Below, one piece after another: positions 35,858 to 46,899 of a stretch of DNA of 64,000 nucleotides. The stretch covers positions 35,361,320-35,425,319 of the forward strand of contig CAMZMU010000107.1 of assembly GCA_947311845.1 (NCBI GenBank). The letters are read 5' to 3'. This stretch comes from Poa pratensis (taxonomy: Eukaryota > Streptophyta > Magnoliopsida > Poales > Poaceae). Made by a program: the position numbers and the translations under genes. The notes under the pieces are model-generated. The model did not search any database. It had not been told where the DNA came from and worked only from the letters and a program-made list of their open reading frames with translations. Positions within the stretch are counted from its first letter, which is position 1. Every line of letters begins with the position of its first letter.

Positions 35858-37050
35858 TCGGCATGCTCCATTGCGCCCTTTTGATGGCTGGCATTAGATA
35901 CTAGTTCTCTGGCGCGGTTGAACCTTTTTTATTGCCAGCATTGGAGACTTGTTCTCTGGCGTGGTCAAAACTATGTCATGGCCGTGATTTGGTACTTCTA
36001 AACCGGCGCCATTACATACGATTTACAACCATTCAAGACTTTTATTAATGCATGCATCTACTTATTACATATGATTTACAGCTACAAATTAAGAACACTA
36101 CTCCTCGTAACCGGAGTCAGCCTTCAGTGGCAGTATTCCAGCTCGTCGTCCGCCGGCGCCGCGTTTAGAGTTCTCGGTTGCCACTCTGGTTCTGGTGCCT
36201 GGGAGACGGCCGGTCCTGCATATGCGTGAGCCACACGGGACGGCCACGGGACCAAGGTTCCCACGGTGAGAAAGCAGGGCGCCGGGGATAGAGTTGCAGG
36301 CTCGCCGTCCTATTCCGCCTCGTCCTCGTCCTGCTCTTGATCGGCCTGTTCGTCGTCCTACTCCTATTCGGCTTCCTGATCGGCCTCGGCCTTCTGATGC
36401 TAATCGTCTGCGATCACGGCCTCCTGCTTCTGATCGGCGGCCACCACGGCCACCTTCTCCTCATCAACCACCACAACCTCCTTCTCCTGCTCTTGATCGG
36501 TCACCACGGCCTCCATCTCAGGCAACGACATGGCGAGCGAGTTGTGGGCGGCGATGCATGGAGAGAATGTGAGCGACCGGAGAGGATGGATATATTGTTG
36601 AGAAGCGGTGCAAACACAACCCTGAAGCGACGCGGCGGCGGTTTCACGTCCACACGGACCGCCGTGTTCCGAAGCGACGCGAAGGTGAACCTGCGGCGGT
36701 TCCTGTGCCCGCAAGGTGTTCGATCTAATGCTCAAAACTAGGGCCGTTTGGGGTGCGCCGCTGTGGGACTCGATTAGAGGGGTGCCAAACACGAATTTGG
36801 AGGCCCCGTCTGAGGTACAACAACAATTGACTGAATCAGTTGTAAAATATCAAATCTCATAAACAAATGAAAGGGCAAAAGAAAGACTGTAAATTCGGAG
36901 TGAAAAGCCAAATGAGTGGTTTAGGAGAAGTCTCCTCCATTTCTAAAAAAAGGAGAAGTCTCCTGTAAAATAATCATATCATCAGTCGTCTCCTCTTCTT
37001 GATCACAGAAGGTACATTTTGTACAGAAATTCCCTTTGGAACCCGGTCTC
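35858..37050. other. Transposon-like flank with an acidic minus-strand frame
   Basis: The minus-strand frame ending near 36400 encodes MSLPEMEAVVTDQEQEKEVV and further D/E/V/Q repeats; no domain is recognised. CCAAATTCGTGTTTGGCACCCC (minus strand, about 36783-36804) resembles TTTCGTGTCTGGCACCCT at about 33904 on the + strand. The two may mark inverted ends of one decayed transposon. Confidence 0.35.
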
Positions 37051-37410
37051 ATATGCTCCCGGTATTTCTGGGAGCATAAAAAATTTTGAAAAACTTTTCA
37101 AAAAATTCTGAAAAAAATCATGCACGTACCTGAGCATGGTACGCACCACCGTGACAAAGTTCACACCGAAATGACATAGTATGCGCCCTGGGCAAGAATG
37201 ACAAAATTCTGACAGAAAATTCAAATTTTGGGATCTCATTTTCTGTCAGAATTTTGTCATTTTTTCCTAGGGCGCATACGATGTCATTTCGGTGCAAAAT
37301 TTGTCACCGTGGTGCGTACCATGATCAGTACGTACATGATTTGTTTTGGAATTTTTTGATAAGTTTTCAATTTTTATATTTTTCGAAAATACCGGGAGCA
37401 TATGCTCCCG
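37051..37410. mobile_element. Long imperfect palindrome (fold-back MITE), about 360 bp
   Basis: The left arm starts ATATGCTCCCGGTATTTCTG (37051) and runs to GACAGAAAA (37219). The right arm starts TTTTCTGTCAGAATTTTGTC (37239) and ends ACCGGGAGCATATGCTCCCG. Between lie matching blocks such as TGCGCCCTGGGCAAGAATG against CATTTTTTCCTAGGGCGCA. The transcript or single strand would fold into one long hairpin. Non-coding. Confidence 0.8.
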
Positions 37411-38305
37411 GAGCCAAAACGCCGCTCCCCATTTTTTAGCCCTATGTAGATTATAGTCCTCGTTAGCCAGACAGCCATAGTCCAACGTGGATATCGCATA
37501 ATCAGCCAGCTGAAATTTTTCTCCTTAGGGTGCCATCCTTTTCCATAGATTTGTTTTGTGGAAAATATATCTTTTTTACTAAATGGTATTTAAGCAAATT
37601 TCTAACTTTTTTTTTGAGATAATCGCAAACTTTTAACTAATAGTGGCGCTTCAAATAAGTTTCAGACGGATATGATTCTCGGGCCGAAACGCCACAATGG
37701 CAGTGTCTCGAGCCCAAAAAACGCCACCCACGCAGGGTTTTCTCGAGGTGACACACCACAAGCAACAGCGAAATTAGACGCCCACTCACGACCCGTTTAA
37801 CAGTAGAGTTAACGGCGACATTTGTGTGTTTTGTATAGGCTAGTACTCTATTATGAACAAATCAACATTCTGGCTTCGCTTCCCACTGCCACCTTTCTTT
37901 CCTTTATTAAATTTTTTAATTTAGCAAAATTAGAAATAAGGCATTCAGACACTAAACCAGGTGCTTAGTTCAAACTTCAAAGGAGCGCTGCCAACAGAGA
38001 AATGGCAACAGGACGTTAAAGAATGCATGCTTCTCTATTTAATCGGTACATACAAGTCAATTAGTACTCAAAAAGAGTCGGTCGGACTTGTTGCAGACGT
38101 CGCAGGCGTTGTACAACGTAGCTCGCCATTTCAGCGTCTCTCGATCCTAGCAATGCGTGCATCTCTACACAAAGCTCCGCGGGACCGCAGCGCCACCATT
38201 TATTTTCTCGTAGCCGGGGTCTCCCTCGACGTCGTAGGTCACGCCGACCTCTTGGCCTTCTTCTTTGTCATTGTCGGCGACTTCGAGTTATTGGACACGT
38301 CGATG

Positions 38306-38557
38306 CTACGAGGTGGTGGACAAGTATATGGGCGTCGTCACAAAGAAGGCCCCGAAGATGATGATGTCGACGAGGACGAATATTAGGGCAAGGAGTCTCA
38401 AATGTTGCCGTTCTTGTTGATCCTCGACCACGACATGGGGCTGGAGATGCGGAAGAGCGTGTCCTCCATCTTGTCCGAACGCGCAGCCAACGGACGTCGG
38501 CTCGTATGGGATGGACACATTGTAGAAGAGGCCCAGCGGCCACTCCAATTGCACCAT
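38306..38557 (-). pseudogene. Unrecognised fragment with one hydrophobic segment
   Basis: An 83-codon minus-strand frame contains LLALIFVLVDIIIFGAFFVT, which looks like a membrane segment. The GC content and codon use here (38080-38560) are higher than in the surroundings, suggesting old coding DNA. I recognise no family and see no splice sites I trust. Bases 37411-38080 and 38590-39890 hold no gene I can support. Confidence 0.25.
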
Positions 38558-39895
38558 GTCTATGCTCAGGTCGTCGCACTATATTCAGTTATTCGCCCAA
38601 AATCTAAACCGTGTCAACAAAGCATGCATAAGATTATTACCGTTAGCATCAAAGTCTGTTTAAATAAAGAGAAACTGTGCATGTAAATTCGGCAAAATAT
38701 GTAAGTATGCACAAACTGAAAGAAGCTTCCTCTGTTGTTTTGTAGAGCTACGTTTCAGCTTAGCAGGAGGTTCCGTTCGAATGCCTCTTTCTTTTTTAAT
38801 TAAAAATTAAATGAATGGAAATGAAGATGTTAGTGGGAATCGAACCCACACTCTGCAAAACTGTTGATATGTTCACAATATAGTAGTACTAGATTGTACT
38901 CCCCTGTTACTGTATATAAGGTTTATAATTTACTGCACGAACATTAAGATATGGATATTTGGCATATGGTGGATTGATTTGTTTTTATTTTTTTTGTAAG
39001 AGAGAGTCTATAATAGCCATCTAATGAAAACAATCCGTAAATTCCTCCATTCAAGATTGGAACTCGTAGTTGGATGGCTAAAATTGTCCATTAATCTTAA
39101 TAAATCCTATCGTTTGAATTTTTCTCAAAAAACTATAGACCTTACATATATACATGAGTGGAAGTACAAAAAAGTGTTGATCTGTTCACAATAGAGTACT
39201 AGACAATATAAAACATAAGGACGTTGATGTTAACTCTGGCATTAAACGGGCCCGTTAGTGGGAGCCTGAATTCAGCGTTATTTATGGTGTGTCACCTGTA
39301 GAAAAGCCTATGCGGGTGGCGTATTGGGTGGAGACATGTCGCATTTTTGGGGGGAGGGTAATATATGTCTGAAATTTTAAGGGACAATATTAGCTGAAAG
39401 TTTGTTGATTCTCAAAAAAAAATGTTTGAGGGCGATTTAATAAAAAAGATACTGGAAAAATGTAGTGTAGAGTGTAGACTGAAGAAGCAGAGTGTTGACC
39501 ATTTGCTTAAAATATCGTCCTCCTTGGTGAGGCTGCGGATATATTAAGAGAGCAAATTTGTGCACCAACCTAACATGTATATGCTCTTAAGAAAATATTC
39601 GTATAGATTAAACCCATAGATCAGGTACACAACTCATAAACAAGACTCCAGGGACTATATTTTTATTTCCATGAGAGTTGCATGCATACGAAAGACGAGT
39701 TTTACAGGGTGAATAATACTGAATTCACACTACCAGCTGGAACAGAGTCCCGATCGAGACTGGATCACGACAGCCGTGCAACAGGTACTCAGTTGCTGCA
39801 ACTGAGTACCTTTTTATTGACCATATATACGAGTAGTACGTGCAGCAACATCACGTATACATATACGCCGCCCGTACTACATCCGGTACTGGTAC

Positions 39896-40457
39896 TCAGT
39901 TGCGGACCTCCGCCCGGTACATGGGCTCCGGGATCTCGGCCGGGCTCGCGCAGCAGCGACATCCATGGTGACCGCTACCGCAGCAATGGTACCGGCAGCC
40001 GCTGCCGCCTCCACCTCCACCTCCGCCGCCGCCACCGTGGGAGCCGCCGCCGTGGGATCCACCTCCACCGTGGTAGCCGCCGCCGCCACCTCCACCTTGG
40101 TAGCCGCCGCCACCTCCTCCGCCTTGGTAGCCGCCTCCGCCCTGGTAACCACCGCTGCCGCCTTGGTAGCCTCCTCCGCCTCCGCCTTGGTAGCCTCCTC
40201 CGCCACCATGGTATCCGCCGCCGCCGCCGCGGTAGCCCTGCACACCGGCCTTGCTCTCTTCCTTCTTGGCCTCTGCATGAACAACAAAGTATATATGCAT
40301 GTCCAATTAGTATTGCCCTATATTCCTACTCCCTAGTATGTTCCATAACGAATCGTTTAACAAAATGGTGCGCTAACTCACGAGTTTCTTCAGCTGTGGC
40401 GACGAGGAAAGCCGCAGCAAGCAGGAGAGAAAACGCAATGAGACCCTTGGACGCCAT
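39896..40457 (-). CDS. GRP-D: secreted glycine-rich protein, GYQGG/GYHGG type, 150 aa
   Basis: Exon 1 is 40382-40457 (76 nt), intron 40273-40381 (GT-AG, phase 1), exon 2 39896-40272; the sum is 151 codons. Residues 1-22 are a signal peptide (MASKGLIAFSLLLAAAFLVA then TA), nearly that of GRP-C. The mature part is E-E-T-Q-A-K-K-E-E-S-K-A-G-V-Q-G-Y, then GGGGGYHGG and GGGGGYQGG repeats and a run of glycines. It ends with C-x3-CC-x6-C-x-CC and AEIPEPMYRAEVRN. Q and H replace the P of the GYPG units in its neighbours. The signal peptide, the tail and the distal promoter all place it closest to GRP-C. It appears intact; the role is inferred as a secreted or wall GRP. Confidence 0.87.
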
Positions 40458-40550
40458 GGCTGACACCCTCTTCCTCAGGAGTGTGCAATAAGCTCTGTAG
40501 TACTAGCAAGCTAGTCTGTGTGATGGATTTCCATGCAAAGGAGAAGCTAA

Positions 40551-40556
40551 TTTATA
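40551..40556 (-). promoter_or_regulatory. TATA box of GRP-D
   Basis: CCTATAAATTAGC on the minus strand, about 95 bases upstream of the start codon. Confidence 0.75.
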
Positions 40557-40719
40557 GGCGGGAGAGTGTGGATTGTTCCACTGGAGGAGAGGATAAGATA
40601 GGAGGAGCTGTGGCCAATAGGCTGGCTCTCCACATGCATTACGTTGTCGGCAGCTCATCGAGCACGAGCGTAAACGTCGACGTAGTACGTAGGGCCCTGG
40701 TGTGTTGTTGCGATCGGCC

Positions 40720-40790
40720 GGTTGGGAGATGGACGGCAATTTTGCATTAACGTCTCCCCGCGTACGAATGCTTGCCATTATCTTATCTGC
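40720..40790 (-). promoter_or_regulatory. Conserved GRP upstream block, copy in GRP-D
   Basis: GATGGACGGCA, TTGCATTAACGTCT and CCATTATCTTATCTGCAGG follow the same order as in GRP-A and GRP-B. The central CATGCATGC is degraded here. Confidence 0.5.
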
Positions 40791-40989
40791 AGGTGGACAA
40801 ATCAAGCAGCGCCACCATTGGTGACGAAACACGACATAGTTTGAAATTGGAATCATTCATGCAGGCATCAATCAGCTATGGTAGTGAATGAACGTGGGCT
40901 GTGTACATCCAAATTGATCGGACAAAGATATGCCACTGAATTTGGATACTTTGATCCGTGGAGAATATGCTGAACGTACGTGTATGGTC

Positions 40990-43560
40990 TTTTTTTTTTT
41001 GATAAAAAGTAATTTCTACCCGACTATAAGTTCATAAACGATTTTGCCGTATCCTTAGCCCTTAAATTTGCCTCTTGATTCTTGCTGGTGTGAGGGTTGC
41101 ACATGTGTTGCAACTCTATTTAGCTGACTGTGATTTAGTTTTTTTTTAGTTAACCCCTTAGCCTTTGAATTTGCCTCGTGCTTCGTGTTGGACAGGGAGT
41201 TGAGATACAACTGTGTACAGCAAACTAATATTTACTTAAATCTTAGTCGATAAAGCATTAGATAATCCCATGAATAAAACCCTGATAGGTTCAACATCCA
41301 TAAGGAGGGCCAACATAAAACTAAACCAGCATCGAAATGCTAAAATAAAGCCGAGGATGTCGCCAATGGAGGCAAGCAGATGACGCGAAACATCTTCTTT
41401 AGCATATGCAAAACAAGGTCCAAGATAGGAAGATCCTTACTTCTGACGAGCGGCCACCATTGCTGCAACAATAATTTTGAAGATGCAGTTACCCTGGGTT
41501 TGGAAATTTTAACTCTATAGCATATTTGTTGCAACTGATCCTGCACGCCCAGATCCAGGATGCAGAAACATCCAAGTTACCCGGCTGGTTAAGGAACAAT
41601 ACTTTAACATAACGTTTTTCTTTATCTGCATTGTCTACTGACATTTAATTCAATTTTCAGTGATCTTAGCAGTGAACGGTGTACATCTAGCCCCTTTGAT
41701 GTATTTGAGGTGATTTTTCCTCTGGAATAATTACTAGGATGCATATCTTGATGATCTAGAGTTGTATATTCATTGGCTTGGTAATATTGCCCATCTTCTT
41801 GATGTTTGAGACAAGCATTGCTCCCTGCGTTCGATCTGCAATCCATTTAGTTGATGATTATGCACAAATTTCCGGTGCAAATTTTCATGCTTTCACATGC
41901 TTCTTCCTTTTCCTAGACTCTTAAACATGTTTTGTGTTTGGAAAATTAAGTTGTGTCCACTTTCATGGCTAGATTGCCCTTGTGTGAGTATTGTGTACTG
42001 ATACGAACAGATACATGCCCATATATACACAGATCTTATCCTCGACCATGGATAGGTCCTACCTGCTGATGTAGTGTAGCTTGTTATTCTCGAAAAAAAC
42101 GAAAATGTAGTGTATCTTGTGCTTCCGCAGACTGAGCAACTTGCGTTTCTAGGTTATTGCTACTCATACTAACTGCTTGGATTAGTTCCTAGAGTAAATT
42201 TTCTAGCCGCGATAGATCTTTGTGTTCTTGAGATCTGAAATAGATCTCGTGTGGATTGACATGTTCGCCCGGTTTCTTCCACTAATAAACCGGGCACCTT
42301 CTTCTTAATAAATGGTTGGGGCAAAGCTTTTGCCCCACGGTTCTAAAAAAAACATGTTCAGCTATGTTGTTCTGTTTATACTGTTGTATAAATTTCAAAT
42401 ATGATCTAGAGCCTCTTTGCCGCCTCTCTGGTAGGAATGCCATCTAGTCTGTTTAGTGTTTCATCAGAAAGGTTTCCTTGTCGTTGTTTTTGTTGTTTGC
42501 AGGTTTAAAGGAGATAAATAAGAATTACTAGAAGAGTTAGTATAGGTTTCAGAAGTTTAGGAATTTCCACTTCTATGTAGTTTTCCTATCTGTATTTATT
42601 TGGGGACATTCTCAATGTATCAAATCATGCAACAAATATAAGATGATCAATAAAGTATTCATTTGTATCACTCGTGGTTTTACTCTATTTTTATGAAATA
42701 TGTGACCTTGTAATAATTATTGAATTCTTTTCTTATAGAACTATTGGAATGAAATATTCCACTTGTCCTATGAATTTAAATTCAAATACTCGGATGAAAT
42801 GAGTTTGAATATCTTGCTAGCATTTATATAGAAGTGAAATACTTATGTTCATATTTATGAGGTTTCTCCAAATGTGATAATTAGCAAAGATCATGTCTAA
42901 ATTTATCGGTCTTTGTCGACAATCTATTTCCATATCCTCGAGAAGAGTGGAAATTTAGATCACTTTGCTCACTCTATCGAAAAGTACAAAGTTTTCTCAG
43001 CATTTCATATGCGCATGCATGACAAATGCACATGTCTATTTCTTACCCTCGCGAAACCTATACCTACGGAATCTGAAACCATCCTATGCATGTAGATCAA
43101 TGTAGAAATCCTATATGAATTTTTGTTTTTTATTGACAGCTTGGACTTGTTTCAGAAAAGTGGTGTTCTCTCTAATTATACTGATTTTATGTTGTAAATG
43201 TTGATCATTTTTCTGTTAATTTGACATTAACAAAAACTAATACGTACAACATTTCGACACATACTAGATTCGTCTTTCATGCATGCCATCGATCGACTTG
43301 GAAGCACATCATATTACATGAGCAATAGTACAGATTAATTAACACACAACACACTGAATAAAACACACATCACATTGATTAAAAAACACGCATCACAGTG
43401 ATAAATTATTCCAACGAAACAAAGGACGAGCACGAATGTACGTAGGTACATACGTTCATCCCCTCAGAAAGTTCACTCGCACACAATGGAGATTTATTTT
43501 ATTCAGTACCCAGGACAAAGCTTCCAGAGCATCAGTCCTCGCTAGCCAAGCCAGCTTGGC
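40990..43560. other. Intergenic between GRP-D and GRP-E, no gene recognised
   Basis: AT-rich with short chance frames only. It contains one defined mobile fragment (42267-42351). Confidence 0.5.
42267..42351 (+). mobile_element. 5'-truncated LINE 3' end with target duplication
   Basis: ACATGTTC flanks it on both sides (42259-42266 and 42352-42359). It ends in an A run after CCCCACGGTTCT. Only about 75 bases of 3' tail were copied (CTTCTTAATAAATGGTTGGG), as is common in target-primed insertion. Confidence 0.7.
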
Positions 43561-43580
43561 AGCTACCCAAAGAGATCCGG

Positions 43581-44056
43581 CTAGTTAGGCACCTCCGGGC
43601 GGTTCATGGGCTCCGGAACATCGTTGGCGGACCTGCAGCACCGCATGCAATCGCCGCGGTACCCACGACGGCAGCAGCCCCACCGGCCGCAGGGCCCGTA
43701 GCCTCCACCGCCCCCACGGCCTGGGTAGCCGCCGCCACCGCGTCCTGGGTAGTCGCCGCCGCCGCCACCGCGGCCCGGGTATCCGCCGCCGCCACGCCAG
43801 TCGTCCTGGACGCCGGCACTGTTGGTGTTCACCTTCTCCTCTTTGTCATCTGCACGCAGATCACACATACATGATACACAAATGATAGTAAGTTCTCGCA
43901 CAGTCGCACTTGCAATGTGGGCATATATATACGCCGATGGAAGCACAGAGAAGACAGTCGATGGATCTCACGAGTTTGCTCGGAGGCCGCGGCGGCAATG
44001 AGGACGGCTGACGCGAGGAGGACAGTGATCAGGAAGAGAACCTTGGTCGACGCCAT
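43581..44056 (-). CDS. GRP-E: divergent secreted glycine/cysteine-rich protein, 117 aa
   Basis: Exon 1 is 43972-44056 (85 nt), intron 43850-43971 (GT-AG, phase 1), exon 2 43581-43849; the sum is 118 codons. Residues 1-25 form a signal peptide (MASTKVLFLITVLLASAVLI then AAAAS). The mature protein runs E-Q-T-H-D-K-E-E-K-V-N-T-N-S-A-G-V-Q-D-D-W, then GGGGYPGR and GGGGGDYPGR repeats. Its tail has the same six cysteines with different spacing (C-x4-CC-x7-C-x2-CC), followed by NDVPEPMNRPEVPN. The intron position and phase match the other four genes, so it belongs to the same family but is its most divergent member here. It lacks the upstream block shared by A-D as far as I can see. It appears intact. 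Confidence 0.85.
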
Positions 44057-44155
44057 TGCCGATCGATCGATCCAAAGCAAGCTAGCTGCTATTCAGTGAG
44101 CACTGAAGAGGATGTGTTGCTTGTGTGTTGAGAGAGTGAGCAGGGTGAGGTCTTC

Positions 44156-44161
44156 TTTATA
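44156..44161 (-). promoter_or_regulatory. TATA box of GRP-E
   Basis: CCTATAAAGAAG on the minus strand, about 100 bases upstream of the start codon. Confidence 0.7.
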
Positions 44162-44693
44162 GGGCAGAGCGTGAGAGCATGGTGCAGGTAAGCATGGGAG
44201 CCGGAAGATATGAGGAGTGGGCGAACGTGCATGCTTGCATGCAGTGATATAATTCACATGCAACGATACAGATCCATGCACGGGCGCCTACATGTTGGAC
44301 TCTACGAATTTTTTTGAACGGCTCGTTCAGATTCATATGCACATCTGTGTGACATACGCTTAGGTTCCCCATGTCGATCGTCTTTCTACTTTGGTACTGC
44401 TCATGCCTCGAGCCCGCGACATACATTTATTTTCCATAAACATGTTGAATTTAATAATTTCTTTAAAATTCCTTTTACGACGTGGACACACACACATGCC
44501 ACAGCACCACATGCATGCACATATTCACATGTCACTTTGTCACCTAATCCCTCCATTCCAACTTATAAAATGCTTTACATATTTTAATATGGACTATGTA
44601 CGAATTGAAATGTGTGAATCTACGCACTAAAACACGAATAGTTACATCAGAATCATAAAAAACTAAAACTTCTTATATTTCGGAAGGGTTGTA

Positions 44694-46444
44694 TGTCGTG
44701 TCTCGAAGGACGGACACCAGGGATGATGGGCACCCCCTTTGTAGATTCGGTAGGGGCGCGAAGGAGGCTGGAAACGTCTCTCACGGAGGGGTCTCCGACG
44801 AGCTCTCGCTCTCTCTCTCGACCTCGACGTGTATGGAAAGCAAGCAAATAACACAACGATCTACCCAGGTTCAGGCCGCCCGAAGGCTAACAGCCCTACT
44901 CCTGCATGTCTGGATAGATGGTGGCAACATGGTGTGGCTACAAGGGTGGCTCCGGTGAGGTACTCGGCAAGGGTTTTGGCTAGAGGAAGAAGAAGGACAG
45001 ATCCTGGCCCGGAGGAGATCACCTTCCCTTTCTTCCCTGCCCTAGCCTAGCTCTGTGATGATCTTGCTCTGCTGGCTTCCGTAGGTGTCTTCTACCTTGG
45101 ATTCGTCCTCCTCCTCGCCATGCCTTGGCCCTCCTTTTATAGACAAGGGGATACCACAGATGTCATGCGAGGAGCATGAGGGGGTCTTGGCGGGAAGAAT
45201 CCCCTCTCTGTGGTGGAGGAGGAGATGTGGCCTCTCCTCCTCCAAGTATCCTTCGCCGGTTTGGTGAGATCCTCGCCCTTTGGGGGAAAGCGACGTGGGT
45301 GAAGGCTGGCACACCGCAGGTGGTGTCCCCTGCCCGCGCCTTGCTTCCCAAGTCTTCTGGGTCCTTCTACCATCTTCTGGAGGGTGGTGGAAACCCTAGC
45401 TTCGGCTTGTACGGCCAGGTACCCGAGAGGGAGTCCGACGCTGCCGGGGTCTCGGGCTCTCGGGGTCCTCTTCTGCTTCCGGGGTGCGGGGGACCCGGGG
45501 GTCCTTCGCACGCGGCAGTCTTGGCTGGCGAGCTGGGTACCAGCCAGGTCTTGCGTCGTGTCTTGGCCTTGTCCATCTTCGCGTTGGGCCCACAGGTGGT
45601 GGACCCACTTTGGAAGCACTAGGGGAACCCCATGTTCCACTGCTGCAACAGGTTGTAGTACTAAGAACCAGAGTCTAGAGCACAAAAAAGTAATGAAAAT
45701 TATCTCGATATCAATCAGACAATCTAACGATTTCGTATCCCACGTGTTAGAGCTTCAGCGATGTAGGGAGACTCTGGATATGTTTTTGCAATTTAAATTA
45801 AGGGTGATCTTGTCCTTTATCTCATATTGTAAGATGTTCGGAAAAGACCTGCTACACAACTTAGTTTGACCGGCCCGTATACGTGACGGAAAAAAGATAA
45901 TACTCAAGGCGACGGGAAGAGGGGTTGGATGTCAACACATTTCTTCCTATTCTCTTGAATACAGGATTTTCTATCCTAGCGGGAAAAGAAGGGAAACGGA
46001 GACTCAAATTAAAGTGAGTAAACAGAATTACATACTCAATCTCCTAGCAAGCATTCGAGACAGATGTGGTAACTCTTACTAAGGAACGCAGCTCATACTT
46101 CAAACAAAACTTCGGTATGATCCGTTCCCTTTTCACTAGACAAAATGCAAGCACACGTGGATGGGCCAGCCATGCCTTAACCTCGAGTTATATAACTAGT
46201 CTCTTAATAAACATACCTGATACATGTCCTCAGACTTCCATATTCACATATCAAGGAAGCACTAAATTTAACCTACTACTACTAATAATATAATATTGTG
46301 CTAAAACCAGATCCACGATTACCATGAATACAGATATATCGAAAAAGAATTTCCCAAGAACACAGACGGATACAGTGAACCAAGAATTCAGTGGCCGGTA
46401 GTTCAGGTGGCACTAGGGGAACCCCGTGTTCCACTGCTGCGACA
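44694..46444 (-). repeat. 3' LTR (left copy), composite
   Basis: Bases 44694-45650 are a normal-looking LTR starting TGTTGCAGCAGTGG and ending ACGACA on the minus strand. Bases 45651-46406 are a 756-base segment also found next to the 5' LTR. Bases 46407-46444 repeat the first about 38 bases of the LTR (TGTCGCAGCAGTGGAACACG) after a G-rich CAGGGGCTAC. The LTR thus seems to start, be interrupted by the segment, and start again. Confidence 0.7.
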
Positions 46445-46899
46445 GTAGCCCCTGAGCATGGTCCCGTCGGCTTTACTTCAGCGGTTGCCGGGGCTATGAC
46501 CAAAAAGAGGTCAAAGTGGGTCCCCGGCGCCTGGCCTTCTTGGAGCGCTTGGTGGGGTCCGCCGTGTTGACGTAGAGGCGAGCCCCCGAGCTATGCTGAC
46601 TGGGCCACGCCGAACGTTGCAATTCGTGTGGGGCTTGGACTCCGTCGTGCATCCAACGGCTGGGAAGCGCCAAAGTCGGCACGTCCCCTCGATTCCCGCA
46701 TCCGTCGGAGTAATGGGGCCGCGACGTGACGCGTGGGGTATCTCTCTGGCTTGATTTGACGGTTCGACCGTCATAGTTTCAGAACTCCGCACTTCTCCTC
46801 CGAATCGCCGCCTCCAACTTCCGTCTTCCTCCTCTGAACTTGCCAGTCTCTCTCCTTGCTTCAACCGCTGCGCATCCAGATCCACTTTGCCGCAATCCG

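Noticed and set aside
38829..38860. Possible tRNA gene (T-arm GGGTTCGATTCCC on the minus strand)
   Set aside because: No anticodon arm, D-arm or acceptor stem can be folded from the adjoining bases.
45137..45685. 182-codon frame in the LTR (and its match at 54061-54531)
   Set aside because: Lies in LTR U3/R sequence with a TATA box; present in both LTRs and without any domain.
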